Shown one piece after another: positions 1-7,660 of a stretch of 47,126 nucleotides of DNA. Under the pieces are notes generated by a model. The model was not told the origin of the DNA. It worked only from the letters and a program-made list of their open reading frames with translations, and made no database searches. The DNA comes from an uncultured Allosphingosinicella sp. (lineage in GTDB: Bacteria; Pseudomonadota; Alphaproteobacteria; Sphingomonadales; Sphingomonadaceae): assembly GCA_934539295.1 (NCBI GenBank), contig CAKTCN010000028.1, forward strand, positions 1-47,126. The letters run 5' to 3'. The position numbers and the translations under genes are program-made. Position 1 is the stretch's first letter. The number at the start of each line of letters is the position of its first letter.

Positions 1-87
1 TTATTGACCTGCGCGCCATGGCACTTCTCAGTTAGAAGGTGCGTGGCCGGAACGATCCGGCCGTGGGCGAAGCGAAGGGAGCAGATC

Positions 88-924
88 ATGAGCATCATCA
101 CGACGCAGGACGGGACCGATATCTTCTACAAGGATTGGGGTCCAAAGAGCGCCCAGCCCATCATGTTCCACCATGGTTGGCCGCTCTCTTCCGACGACTG
201 GGACACGCAGATGCTGTTCTTCCTGCAGCAGGGCTTCCGCGTCGTTGCGCACGATCGCCGCGGACATGGCCGGTCGGCTCAGGTCGACTTCGGTCATGAC
301 ATGGCACATTATGCCGCCGACGCCTCTGCAGTTGCCGAGCATCTCGATCTTCGGGGCGCCATTCATGTCGGCCATTCAACCGGCGGCGGCGAAGTCGCGG
401 CCTATGTGGCGCGCCACGGGCAACCACAGGGCCGGGTAGCCAAGGTCGTGCTGGTCAGCGCAGTGCCGCCGATCATGCTGGATACCGAAGGCTATCCCGG
501 CGGTCTCCCGATCGAAGTGTTCGACGGACTTCGGGATGGTCTTGCGGCCAACCGCGCGCAATTCTTCCGCGATGTCGCTTCAGGCCCGTTCTACGGCTTC
601 AATCGCCCGGGCGCCGAAGCAAAGGAGGCGGTGGTCGACAATTGGTGGCGGCAGGGCATGATGGGCAGCGCGCTCGCCCATTATCACGGCATCAAGGCTT
701 TCTCGGAAACCGACCAGACCGAAGACCTGAAGGCGATCACGGTGCCAACCCTGGTGCTGCACGGCGACGACGATCAGGTCGTGCCTTACAAGCATGCCGC
801 TCTTCTTCAGGCCGAGTTGCTGTCGAACGCCATTCTGAAAATCTATGAAGGCTTCTCCCACGGTATGCTGACCGTGAATGCGGACGTGCTCAACGCCGAC
901 ATCCTGGCCTTCGTTAGGGCTTAG
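88..924 (+). CDS. Alpha/beta hydrolase, non-heme chloroperoxidase/arylesterase type
   Basis: A 278-residue single-domain alpha/beta hydrolase of the cofactor-free haloperoxidase/esterase family. The nucleophile elbow GHSTGGG places Ser97, the segment HGDDDQVV carries the likely acid Asp229, and EGFSHGM supplies His258, so the triad is complete. The N-terminal HHGWPLSSDDW segment is the usual oxyanion-loop region. The reading frame is open back to position 4, but the ATG at 88 gives the normal family N-terminus (MSIITTQDG) and follows a purine-rich GAAGGGA. There is no signal peptide, so it is cytoplasmic. Family members hydrolyse small esters and can perhydrolyse carboxylic acids; the natural substrate cannot be read from sequence. 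It converges on the next hydrolase, with a strong hairpin between them. Confidence 0.9.
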   Translation: MSIITTQDGTDIFYKDWGPKSAQPIMFHHGWPLSSDDWDTQMLFFLQQGFRVVAHDRRGHGRSAQVDFGHDMAHYAADASAVAEHLDLRGAIHVGHSTGGGEVAAYVARHGQPQGRVAKVVLVSAVPPIMLDTEGYPGGLPIEVFDGLRDGLAANRAQFFRDVASGPFYGFNRPGAEAKEAVVDNWWRQGMMGSALAHYHGIKAFSETDQTEDLKAITVPTLVLHGDDDQVVPYKHAALLQAELLSNAILKIYEGFSHGMLTVNADVLNADILAFVRA

Positions 925-938
925 GCATTCCGGCAATC

Positions 939-969
939 CCGGCAGGCGGATGTGACATCCGCCTGCCGG
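939..969. terminator. Hairpin between convergent hydrolase genes
   Basis: The two arms CCGGCAGGCGGATGT and ACATCCGCCTGCCGG are a perfect 15-base inverted repeat around a single G; in RNA the loop would open to a few bases. It lies 15 bases after one stop codon and 16 bases before the other gene's stop codon, so it probably ends transcription from both sides. There is no long T run, so termination strength is uncertain. Confidence 0.6.
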
Positions 970-984
970 CCGATGCTGGTCGAG

Positions 985-1830
985 TCAGGCGAAGCCCACC
1001 TGTCGCAGCCACGCCTCACAGAGTTGCGGCCAGATCGTGACCGGCTGGTCATTTGTGTCGAGCGCGAAGCCGTGCGGGGCGTCGGCGAATAGGTGGAGTT
1101 CGGCCATGCCACCTGCCGCGATCAGGGCCTTGTGAAGGCGATAGGCATTCTCCACCGGCACCACGTTGTCATTGGCGGAATAGGTGATGAAGGCCGGCGG
1201 CGGTGCGGCGAGCAGTTGCACATCGGGCTGGAGCCGATCGTACATCGCCTGCTTCTCGACCGGCGGAAGCGGCGGCTTGTCGACCACGATCGTGCGGCCC
1301 TTGGCATTGGTCGAGATGGGCGCATAGCCGACGATCAGTACGTCGGGACGCACCGCGTGCTCTTCGAAAGGGCTGGGTGCCGAAGTCCATTCGGACGGAT
1401 ATTCGGCAGCGAGGCAGGCGGCGAGGTGGCCACCCGAGGACAGGCCGACCACACCCACCTGGTCGAAGCCGGCGGCGCGGATCGCGCGCATTGCCTCACG
1501 TGCATCGTCAAGGGAGGCGGACACGCCTGTGTCGGTCTGCGGAAAGCGGTGAACCAGCACGAACGCATTGTAGCCGAGCCCGGTCAGCCAGCGAGCGACC
1601 TGCACGCCCTCGCGGCCGACCATCAACTGCGTGTAACCGCCCCCGCCGAGCACCAGCATGGCGCGGCCATTGGGGCGCTCGGGCGCGTAGCCGAAAAGCC
1701 AGGGGCGTTTGACGGCGTCCACGACCGCGCTCTCCGGCGAGGTGGCGGGATCGCGAAAGGAGAAGGCGCCCTCAAGCGGCGTGTCGGGCCAGAGCGGCTG
1801 AGCCATGTCGGCGGCAAGCATCAGGGTCAT
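985..1830 (-). CDS. Alpha/beta hydrolase, acetylxylan-esterase/BD-FAE-like
   Basis: A 281-residue carboxylesterase-type alpha/beta hydrolase. Residues 59-66 (LVLGGGGY) form the HGGG-like oxyanion segment, GLSSGGH holds nucleophile Ser131, NDNVVPVENA carries the probable Asp, and DAPHGFAL the His. This pattern fits BD-FAE/xylan acetylesterase proteins that remove acetyl groups from carbohydrates, but substrate is inferred only from family resemblance. No convincing signal peptide is seen, although some relatives are exported. The ATG at 1830 has a weak ribosome site; an in-frame ATG at 1806 is an alternative start. It lies 112 bases downstream of the TonB-dependent receptor on the same strand, so the receptor may bring in an ester that this enzyme cleaves; a hairpin in the gap may separate them. 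Confidence 0.8.
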   Translation of the reverse strand: MTLMLAADMAQPLWPDTPLEGAFSFRDPATSPESAVVDAVKRPWLFGYAPERPNGRAMLVLGGGGYTQLMVGREGVQVARWLTGLGYNAFVLVHRFPQTDTGVSASLDDAREAMRAIRAAGFDQVGVVGLSSGGHLAACLAAEYPSEWTSAPSPFEEHAVRPDVLIVGYAPISTNAKGRTIVVDKPPLPPVEKQAMYDRLQPDVQLLAAPPPAFITYSANDNVVPVENAYRLHKALIAAGGMAELHLFADAPHGFALDTNDQPVTIWPQLCEAWLRQVGFA

Positions 1831-1904
1831 CAGATTCCGTGCATTCTCGATGAAGATGCTGCTCGCTACCGTATCGCAGGCTCGGTGTCGCGGGCCCTGT
1901 GCAT

Positions 1905-1935
1905 GCGTGGGAGGTTCGACCTGACCCTCCCACGC
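1905..1935 (-). terminator. Hairpin after the TonB-dependent receptor gene
   Basis: The arms GCGTGGGAGG and CCTCCCACGC form a perfect 10-base stem with an 11-base loop, starting 8 bases past the receptor stop codon. No T tract follows on the minus strand, so it may be an attenuating or mRNA-protecting hairpin rather than a full terminator. Confidence 0.5.
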
Positions 1936-1942
1936 AGCGCTC

Positions 1943-4570
1943 TCAGAACTTCACCTGGCCGCGAACGTACCAGAAGCCGCCGTTGAAGCCGAACGGCGCA
2001 TCGCCCAGGTAACGCGATCCCGTTACGGTCGCGTCGGTGAATGCGTAGAAGTTCTGGGTCGGCAGACCGGCGGCGCGGAAGTTCCGGTCCGGGTATTCGT
2101 CGAACACATTCTCCGCGCCGACCGCCAGGCGGAACATCTCGTTCACCTGATAGCTGAGCTCCACGTCAAAGGTGACTTCGTCGCCGAAGGTCAGGTCGCC
2201 CCCGTTTGCGGCTACGTCGTAGGAGGTGATCTTCCCATAATATTGGCCGCGCAGCATGACAGAGAGCGGACCCATGCTCCAATTCTCCGTCAGGTTGGCA
2301 CGCCATTTGGGCGTCAAGTTCTCGATATCACCGCGCCGCTCGCGCGTGATGATCGTGGGGTCGAATTCGGTCACCTCCGTCTCGTTGTAATTGGCCGCGA
2401 AGACCGTGTTGAAGCGGCCGTAGCTGCTGTTGGCCGTATGGTTCACCACCAGGTCGATACCGCGGGTGCGGGTATCGAACGCATTGGTGAAGTAGCGGAC
2501 CCGACCAAGGCTCGCCCAATTCGCCACCCCGAGCGCACGAAGCTGATCGCGTTGTGCAGCCGTGGTGATGTCGAAGTTACCCGATAGGCCGATACGATCG
2601 CTGACATCGATCTGATATCCGTCGAGCGTTATGGTAAGGGCCGGCATGGGCGTGACGACCACGCCCGCGCTGAGGTTGACCGACGTTTCCGGCTCGAGCG
2701 GGGTCGCGCCGAAGAAGGCGGCAGCCGGATCGCTAGGCGGCAGGGTCGCCGTTTCGACCGGATTGCCGCCGACGAAAGCCGTTGCGATGTTGGTGGTGAA
2801 GCTCTGCCCCGGCGTCGGTGCGCGAAAACCCGTGCTGGCCGCGCCGCGCAGGGCAAAAGCGGGGCTGAACTCGTAGCGCGCCGTGCCCTTGACGTTGGTG
2901 GTGCCGCCGAAGTCCGAAAACTCCTCGTGCCGCAGCGCCGCGGCAACGGTGAACGCCTCCGTAAGGTCGACCTCTACGTCGAGATAGGCGGCGTAGCTGC
3001 TGCGGGCTTCGTCGACTGTGGCGTTGGGGCCATAGCCTGGGAAGCCGTTGGCGCCGACCTGCTGCGTTACGTTGAAGGTGGTGCCGTTCGCGCGTTGCAC
3101 GGTCTGAAAAGCGAAAGGCCCGACAGTGTAGGACGCTTCGTCACCAAGGCCGATCTCATAAGCCTCCACGCGATACTCGCCGCCAAATGCCACGTTGAGC
3201 GCGCTCGATAGCCCGACCTCGACCGGATAGACAACGTCCGCGTTGAAGTTGGTTTCGCGCTGCTCCAGCCGGCCCAGGTAGAAGCTTGTCGGGGATGCCG
3301 GGCCCATGGACGGGTTGACCGTATTGTCCATGTAATAGTCGATGCGGCTCTGGCCGTAGCTTGCGCTCAGGTCATAGGTGAAGCCCATGGCCGATGCGCC
3401 GCGGTAGCCAACGGCAGCGGACAGGTCGGCATTCTCGCCCTTGAAGCGCGGCGTGAAACCGGACGGGAAGATCGATGCGAAGTTGAAGGTGCGCCCGGTC
3501 GCGCTGTAGTTTCCGTTGGCGAGGCGATCGAGATACAGCGTCTCGTACACGCCCGAGGCATAGCCGTAATTGGCGGTGCCGGTGCCGAAGCGGTCGGGAC
3601 CGGCGACAGTGATCGGCTGGCGGTAGTTGAAGTCGATCTCGGTGTGGGTCTTGCCCCAATTGCCGAAGAAGTAGAATTCATCCTCGTCACCCGCCGGCAT
3701 GCCTGCGTTCACGAAGATGCGACCGGACTCCACCAGCGGATCGCCGAGGATCTGCGCCGGATCGGGGATGCCGTCGGCAAGATCGGGACGTGCAAGCGCC
3801 AGTGCTGCCGCGCCGGCCCGCTGCACACCCCGGCTTGTCTGCTTGGAATCCACATATTCGGTGCTGACGCTGATGAAACCGCCGGCCAGCGCAAAGCCGA
3901 AATTGGCGGCGAGCTGGATGTTCTCGCCGTCGCCTTCGTAGAATTGGCCATAACGTGCAGTGGCAGTGATGCCGTCGCGATTGCGTCGAAGACCATAGTT
4001 GATGACGCCCGCGATCGCGTCCGATCCATATTGGGCGGCAGCGCCGTCACGGAGGACCTCGATCCGCTCGATCGCGATGGAAGGGATCTGGGCGAGGTCC
4101 GGCCCCTGTGCACCTGCTGCCAGTGAGCCGCCGCCCAGTTGCACGAGCGCGGAGCGGTGGCGGCGCTTGCCGTTCACCAGCACCAGGATCTCGTCGGGCG
4201 GCAGGCCGCGCAGCGTCGGCGGGCGGACGAAGGCCGAGCCGTCGGATGTCGTGAAGCGCCCGACATTGAAGGACGGGATGAGGTTACGCAGCACCGAATT
4301 CATGTCAGACGGTGCCTGCGAGGCGAGGGTTCCGGCATCGAAAACGTCGATAGGCACGGCGGACTCGCTGACCGTGCGGTCGGCACGGCGGGTGCCGGTG
4401 ACGATGATTTCTTCTTGCGGGTTGTCGATCACGCCAGGAGAGGTGGTTTCCTCACTGGTAGCGCCATCGGAATCCGCCGGTGCAGGTGACTGTGCCAATG
4501 CAGGAGAAGCCATCGCTACTCCCAATGCAAACATCGATACGCATCCAAGTCTACGCATTCTGGCCCCCAT
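1943..4570 (-). CDS. TonB-dependent outer-membrane receptor
   Basis: An 875-residue outer-membrane receptor that would use TonB-ExbBD energy to import a large nutrient. A signal peptide with cleavage after SPALAQ covers about residues 1-27. It is followed by an acidic linker, the TonB box region EEIIVTGTRR near residue 53, a plug domain with LRGLPPDEILVLVNGKRR and IERIEVLRDGAAAQYGSDAIAGVIN, and a C-terminal beta barrel ending in the aromatic-rich ...FWYVRGQVKF. Length and architecture are normal for sphingomonad receptors. The ATG at 4570 lacks a good ribosome site; the in-frame ATG at 4558 follows GGGGG and may be the true start. The ligand is unknown; there is no siderophore or cobalamin gene nearby, and the downstream esterase hints at an esterified or carbohydrate substrate. 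Confidence 0.93.
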   Translation of the reverse strand: MGARMRRLGCVSMFALGVAMASPALAQSPAPADSDGATSEETTSPGVIDNPQEEIIVTGTRRADRTVSESAVPIDVFDAGTLASQAPSDMNSVLRNLIPSFNVGRFTTSDGSAFVRPPTLRGLPPDEILVLVNGKRRHRSALVQLGGGSLAAGAQGPDLAQIPSIAIERIEVLRDGAAAQYGSDAIAGVINYGLRRNRDGITATARYGQFYEGDGENIQLAANFGFALAGGFISVSTEYVDSKQTSRGVQRAGAAALALARPDLADGIPDPAQILGDPLVESGRIFVNAGMPAGDEDEFYFFGNWGKTHTEIDFNYRQPITVAGPDRFGTGTANYGYASGVYETLYLDRLANGNYSATGRTFNFASIFPSGFTPRFKGENADLSAAVGYRGASAMGFTYDLSASYGQSRIDYYMDNTVNPSMGPASPTSFYLGRLEQRETNFNADVVYPVEVGLSSALNVAFGGEYRVEAYEIGLGDEASYTVGPFAFQTVQRANGTTFNVTQQVGANGFPGYGPNATVDEARSSYAAYLDVEVDLTEAFTVAAALRHEEFSDFGGTTNVKGTARYEFSPAFALRGAASTGFRAPTPGQSFTTNIATAFVGGNPVETATLPPSDPAAAFFGATPLEPETSVNLSAGVVVTPMPALTITLDGYQIDVSDRIGLSGNFDITTAAQRDQLRALGVANWASLGRVRYFTNAFDTRTRGIDLVVNHTANSSYGRFNTVFAANYNETEVTEFDPTIITRERRGDIENLTPKWRANLTENWSMGPLSVMLRGQYYGKITSYDVAANGGDLTFGDEVTFDVELSYQVNEMFRLAVGAENVFDEYPDRNFRAAGLPTQNFYAFTDATVTGSRYLGDAPFGFNGGFWYVRGQVKF

Positions 4571-4652
4571 ATTATATGTTCTGGTGAGCCTCTCCCGATT
4601 ATGTTTTCCCCCAGTAATTTACAAAATTATAAAGAACTAAATGACCTCAATA

Positions 4653-4670
4653 AGATATTGCGCAATATCT
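4653..4670. promoter_or_regulatory. 18-bp perfect palindrome, candidate operator
   Basis: AGATATTGC followed by GCAATATCT is a perfect palindrome in the AT-rich 303-base gap (4571-4873) between the divergent TonB receptor and urcA-like genes. Its centre is about 92 bases upstream of the receptor start and 212 bases upstream of the UrcA start. The core TTGCGCAA has the central CG typical of LacI-family operators, but no regulator gene is adjacent. Apart from this site, the gap shows AT-rich promoter-like sequence towards the receptor and a purine-rich ribosome site before 4874; I see no gene or RNA in it. Confidence 0.45.
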
Positions 4671-4873
4671 CTAATTTTCGCTTGAATCTTTGGCAACAAA
4701 GCAAGGTTAATGCAGAAACATCGCGAGCTATGTTGTGCTGTATCCTGCATTCGGTTCTTCAATCTGGCGCGCTTGATCGAAAGAGCGGCCGCGCTTATCT
4801 CCTTTCACGCGGCAGCAGACCGCGAAGCTTAGGAAGGTGCCTGCCTGGTAAGGGCAGGCGCGAGGAGGTTGCC

Positions 4874-5251
4874 ATGACTGACACTTGGTATGCACGGCTA
4901 CGCGCTATTTGCCTGTCTGCGTTCGCAGCCGGCGCCGTCACCCTTTCAGCGCCCGCCGTCGCCGGCGGTGACGACATCGTCGTCAGGGTCGGAGAGGCCG
5001 GTACCGTCACGCGCCTGACCACTGTTTCGAGCGCCGGACTTGATCTCGGCTCGGCAGAAGGCCGCCAGATGCTGGACAGCCGCATAAAGCGTGCCGCCCA
5101 GAAGGTCTGCGGCTATAACAGCATGCATGGGCTGCGTAGCCCTGCAACCTATACCGACTGCGCCGATCGGGCGGTAGGCGACGCTCGTGCCCAGGCCAGC
5201 CAACTTGCGACATCGCGGGCAGGCGGCGGAACCGGGCAGGGCGCGCGCTGA
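4874..5251 (+). CDS. UrcA family secreted protein
   Basis: A 125-residue small exported protein of the UrcA family, common in sphingomonads and caulobacters. A signal peptide with hydrophobic core ICLSAFAAGAVTLSAP ends near AVAGG (about residue 32). The mature part carries the family signature DLGSAEGRQMLDSRIKRAAQKVCG followed by a second cysteine in TYTDCADRAV, consistent with one disulfide in the periplasm. The frame is open upstream to 4601, but the ATG at 4874 is preceded by GAGGAGG at good spacing and gives a sensible signal peptide. The family's biochemical role is not established. It converges on the aminotransferase gene. Confidence 0.85.
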   Translation: MTDTWYARLRAICLSAFAAGAVTLSAPAVAGGDDIVVRVGEAGTVTRLTTVSSAGLDLGSAEGRQMLDSRIKRAAQKVCGYNSMHGLRSPATYTDCADRAVGDARAQASQLATSRAGGGTGQGAR

Positions 5252-5265
5252 ACCCTTGCTGCGAT

Positions 5266-5298
5266 CTGCCCGGTCCAACAGCAATTCGAACCGGGCAG
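5266..5298. terminator. Hairpin between convergent genes
   Basis: CTGCCCGGT and ACCGGGCAG pair over 9 bases with a 15-base loop, just after the UrcA stop. A second copy of the right arm (ACCGGGCAG, 5231-5239) sits inside the end of urcA and could compete for pairing. There is no strong T run. Confidence 0.4.
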
Positions 5299-5338
5299 GA
5301 GCCTGCGGCGAGGATCATATTTGCCGCCCGCGCCATCG

Positions 5339-6499
5339 TCAGGCCGTCACCACGTCGCCGACCGCCATGCGGAAGCTCTTCATCTCGTCCGCCGACCCGA
5401 CCGTCACGCGTGATATCGTGGGCCAGATCTGCCAACTGCGCCCGATCTGCACCTTCCGCGCGAGCAGAGCCTTTTGCACATCGGCCGCAGGGCGGTCCTT
5501 CCAATCCACCATGAACATGTTGGCCTCGCTGCCAGGATGCACGGCAAGCCCTTTCTGCTGCAGGAAGGCGATCGTTTCCTCGCGGTTGCGGATCATCTCA
5601 TCCCGGCGCGCCTTGATGAGCCCGGCCTGGGTGTAGGCGGCATTGCCGCATGCCACCGCCGGCATCGGCAGCGTGCCCGACACCTGGTTGCCGTCGTATC
5701 GTGCCATCTGCTTGTGCACGTCCGGATGCGCGAAGGTGAGGCCGAGGCGCATGCCGGCCATGCCGAACAGTTTGGAAAATGTGCGCATCACGATCACGTC
5801 GTTGCGCTTGGCGGCGAGATAGGCCGCGCTCGGCCGTTCCGAGAAGTGCAGATAGGCCTCGTCCACCAGCAGCACGGAGCCTGCCGGCTTGTTCGCGGCC
5901 AGCCATTCTATGTCGGCTAGCTCCGTGACTGTCCCGGTCGGATTGTTCGGTGTGCACAGATAGTAAAGGCCTGCGTCCGGCGCCGCGGCAAGCATGGCGC
6001 GGACGTCGGCGCCCTTGCCGGGAACCTGCGGCACCTTGACCGTCGGCGCATTCAGCCAGGCCGCGGCACGCCAGGCGGACTCGAAGGTCGGGTCCATGGT
6101 GACGAGGCTCTTGGTCGGCGAGCAGAAGGAAATCACGCTGCGAACCAGCGGATCGCCCGAACCCGGCCAGGTCTGGACATACTCCTCCGGAATGTTCTCC
6201 ACGGCCGCAACCGTCTTGATGAGCTTCCCGCGCTCGTCGGCGGGGTCGTAGCGATTGCCCTGCGCAATCACCTTGGCAGCGGCGTCGGCCGCGACCGGGA
6301 AGGGGCCGGCCCAGCATTCGTTCGCGCCGATGCGCACGGCACCGATCACGCCTCGTGCCGCCTGGCTCTGTGCGGCTGCGGTTCCGATGACGCTGGTGTT
6401 GATCAGAGTGCTCGACCCGATCAGCGCCGCGATGGCGCCGAACTGACGGCGGGAAAACCCGCGATCGAGTAGCTCTTCCTGAACCTCGTTCTTGAACAT
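5339..6499 (-). CDS. Tat-exported PLP aminotransferase, HisC-like (class I/II)
   Basis: A 386-residue fold-type I PLP aminotransferase resembling histidinol-phosphate aminotransferase, with an N-terminal twin-arginine signal: FSRRQFGAIAAL around residues 15-26 and an AAAQSQ cleavage region near 45. Catalytic features are present: NNPTG (185-189), DEAYLHF (213-219) and the PLP lysine K243 in TFSKLFGMAGMRLG. A Tat signal implies export of a folded, cofactor-loaded enzyme to the periplasm, which is odd for a biosynthetic-type aminotransferase. The start at 6499 follows AAGGGGCCAGG; the frame is open further upstream without a good start. It lies 32 bases downstream of the TauE/SafE permease gene on the same strand, so the two are probably co-transcribed. 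Substrate unknown; a true histidine-pathway HisC role is unlikely given export. Confidence 0.88.
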   Translation of the reverse strand: MFKNEVQEELLDRGFSRRQFGAIAALIGSSTLINTSVIGTAAAQSQAARGVIGAVRIGANECWAGPFPVAADAAAKVIAQGNRYDPADERGKLIKTVAAVENIPEEYVQTWPGSGDPLVRSVISFCSPTKSLVTMDPTFESAWRAAAWLNAPTVKVPQVPGKGADVRAMLAAAPDAGLYYLCTPNNPTGTVTELADIEWLAANKPAGSVLLVDEAYLHFSERPSAAYLAAKRNDVIVMRTFSKLFGMAGMRLGLTFAHPDVHKQMARYDGNQVSGTLPMPAVACGNAAYTQAGLIKARRDEMIRNREETIAFLQQKGLAVHPGSEANMFMVDWKDRPAADVQKALLARKVQIGRSWQIWPTISRVTVGSADEMKSFRMAVGDVVTA

Positions 6500-6531
6500 G
6501 ACCTGGCCCCTTTTTGTTATGCGTTGATCCA

Positions 6532-7386
6532 TCACATGCTCGTCGCGTCCCGGAACATGAGGATCGCAACCAGCATCAGGTAAGCGGCGAAGAATTTCTT
6601 GAGCAAAGGCGCGGGCAGCATGTGGGCCGCGCTTGCCCCCAAGGGGGCCGTCAGCATCGACATGGCCGAAATCGCGACGGCAGCGATGAGGTTGACGTAA
6701 CCGAGCGATCCCATGGGCAGATGATGCTCGCCAAGGCCAATCAGGATGAAGCCGATCGATCCTGGAACCGCGATAATGAAACCGACGCCTGCCGCCGTCG
6801 CGATCGCACGATGGATGGATCGGCCGCACAAGGTCATCACGATGATGGCGATGGTGCCGCCGCCGATGCCGAGCAGCGAGGAAAGGGTGCCAAGCCCGCC
6901 TGCCACCGACACACGCGCAAGACCCTGGGGCATCTCGTCGCTGATCTGCTGCCTGGCGAGCACGGGAAAGAAGAAGTGGAGCGACATCAGGAATACGTTG
7001 ATCGCGAAGGTCATCGCCATGACCCGCCCATCGACGAAGTGGGCCAGCACCACGCCCGCACCGACGCCCAGCACGATCCAGGGAGCCCAGCTGCGCAATA
7101 TTTCGAAATCCACGGCGCCGCGCCTGGCATGGGCCTGGACCGAGCGAATGGAGGTGAAGATGATGGTTGCGAGCGAAGTGCCGATCGCAACGTGCGGCCG
7201 ACTGGCAGCATCTCCGCCAAGAAACTGCAATGTGGTGAACAGCGCGGGAACTACGACAAAACCGCCACCTATCCCGAAAAGCCCGGCGGCAAAGCCGGCA
7301 ACGAGACCTGCTCCAAGTAGAGCCATGACCGGTGCAATCAGATCAACGGAAGCGCCTAGATCAGGCATCAATGCGGCCCCCCGCAT
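6532..7386 (-). CDS. TauE/SafE (TSUP) family membrane permease
   Basis: A membrane protein of up to 284 residues with about eight hydrophobic segments and two internal glycine-rich repeats: LVAGFAAGLFGIGGGFVVVP near the N-terminus and LGTLSSLLGIGGGTIAIIV in the middle. These are the paired signatures of the TSUP sulfite/organic anion exporter family. It would sit in the inner membrane and move a small anion such as sulfite, sulfoacetate or another organic acid. The ATG at 7386 and the in-frame ATG at 7368 both lack a strong ribosome site; 7368 may be the real start (278 residues). It precedes the Tat-exported aminotransferase in a likely two-gene operon, suggesting that transport and periplasmic amino-group chemistry are linked. 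The substrate is not known. Confidence 0.88.
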   Translation of the reverse strand: MRGAALMPDLGASVDLIAPVMALLGAGLVAGFAAGLFGIGGGFVVVPALFTTLQFLGGDAASRPHVAIGTSLATIIFTSIRSVQAHARRGAVDFEILRSWAPWIVLGVGAGVVLAHFVDGRVMAMTFAINVFLMSLHFFFPVLARQQISDEMPQGLARVSVAGGLGTLSSLLGIGGGTIAIIVMTLCGRSIHRAIATAAGVGFIIAVPGSIGFILIGLGEHHLPMGSLGYVNLIAAVAISAMSMLTAPLGASAAHMLPAPLLKKFFAAYLMLVAILMFRDATSM

Positions 7387-7660
7387 CGATCTTGAAACTA
7401 CATCGCGCGCACAGCGGATACCGCTTCATGGAACCTCCTCAACCAAGCAATAGCTTGCGGCCGATCGGGCTTCCTTCTCCGGACTATTCTGTTCTGTAAC
7501 GGAGAGGCTATGGAAGGCTTTGCAGCCTGTCAATCTACTGAAATAGATTTGTCACACCTGTTTCAAGCATGACGTATGTGCCCTTTGGCGCGGGCGTAAC
7601 GCCGCTTATAAGGTGGCCTTTCTTGCCACGATGTGGAGCAGGACATGGTGGGGGGACGGC
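7387..7660. other. Intergenic region with an inverted repeat and a minus-strand TTGACA
   Basis: This 274-base gap separates the divergent TSUP and antiporter genes. AATCTA (7532-7537) and TAGATT (7544-7549) form a 6-base inverted repeat with a 6-base spacer. On the minus strand TTGACA (plus 7528-7533) is a consensus -35 element followed after 17 bases by a weak TAGCCT, a possible promoter for the TSUP gene. A small GC hairpin lies near 7590-7605 before the antiporter. No gene or known riboswitch is seen. Confidence 0.3.

Noticed and set aside
7532..7549. Inverted repeat AATCTA/TAGATT as an operator
   Set aside because: Six-base arms with a six-base spacer in an AT-rich gap are weak evidence; kept only as a note in the intergenic entry.
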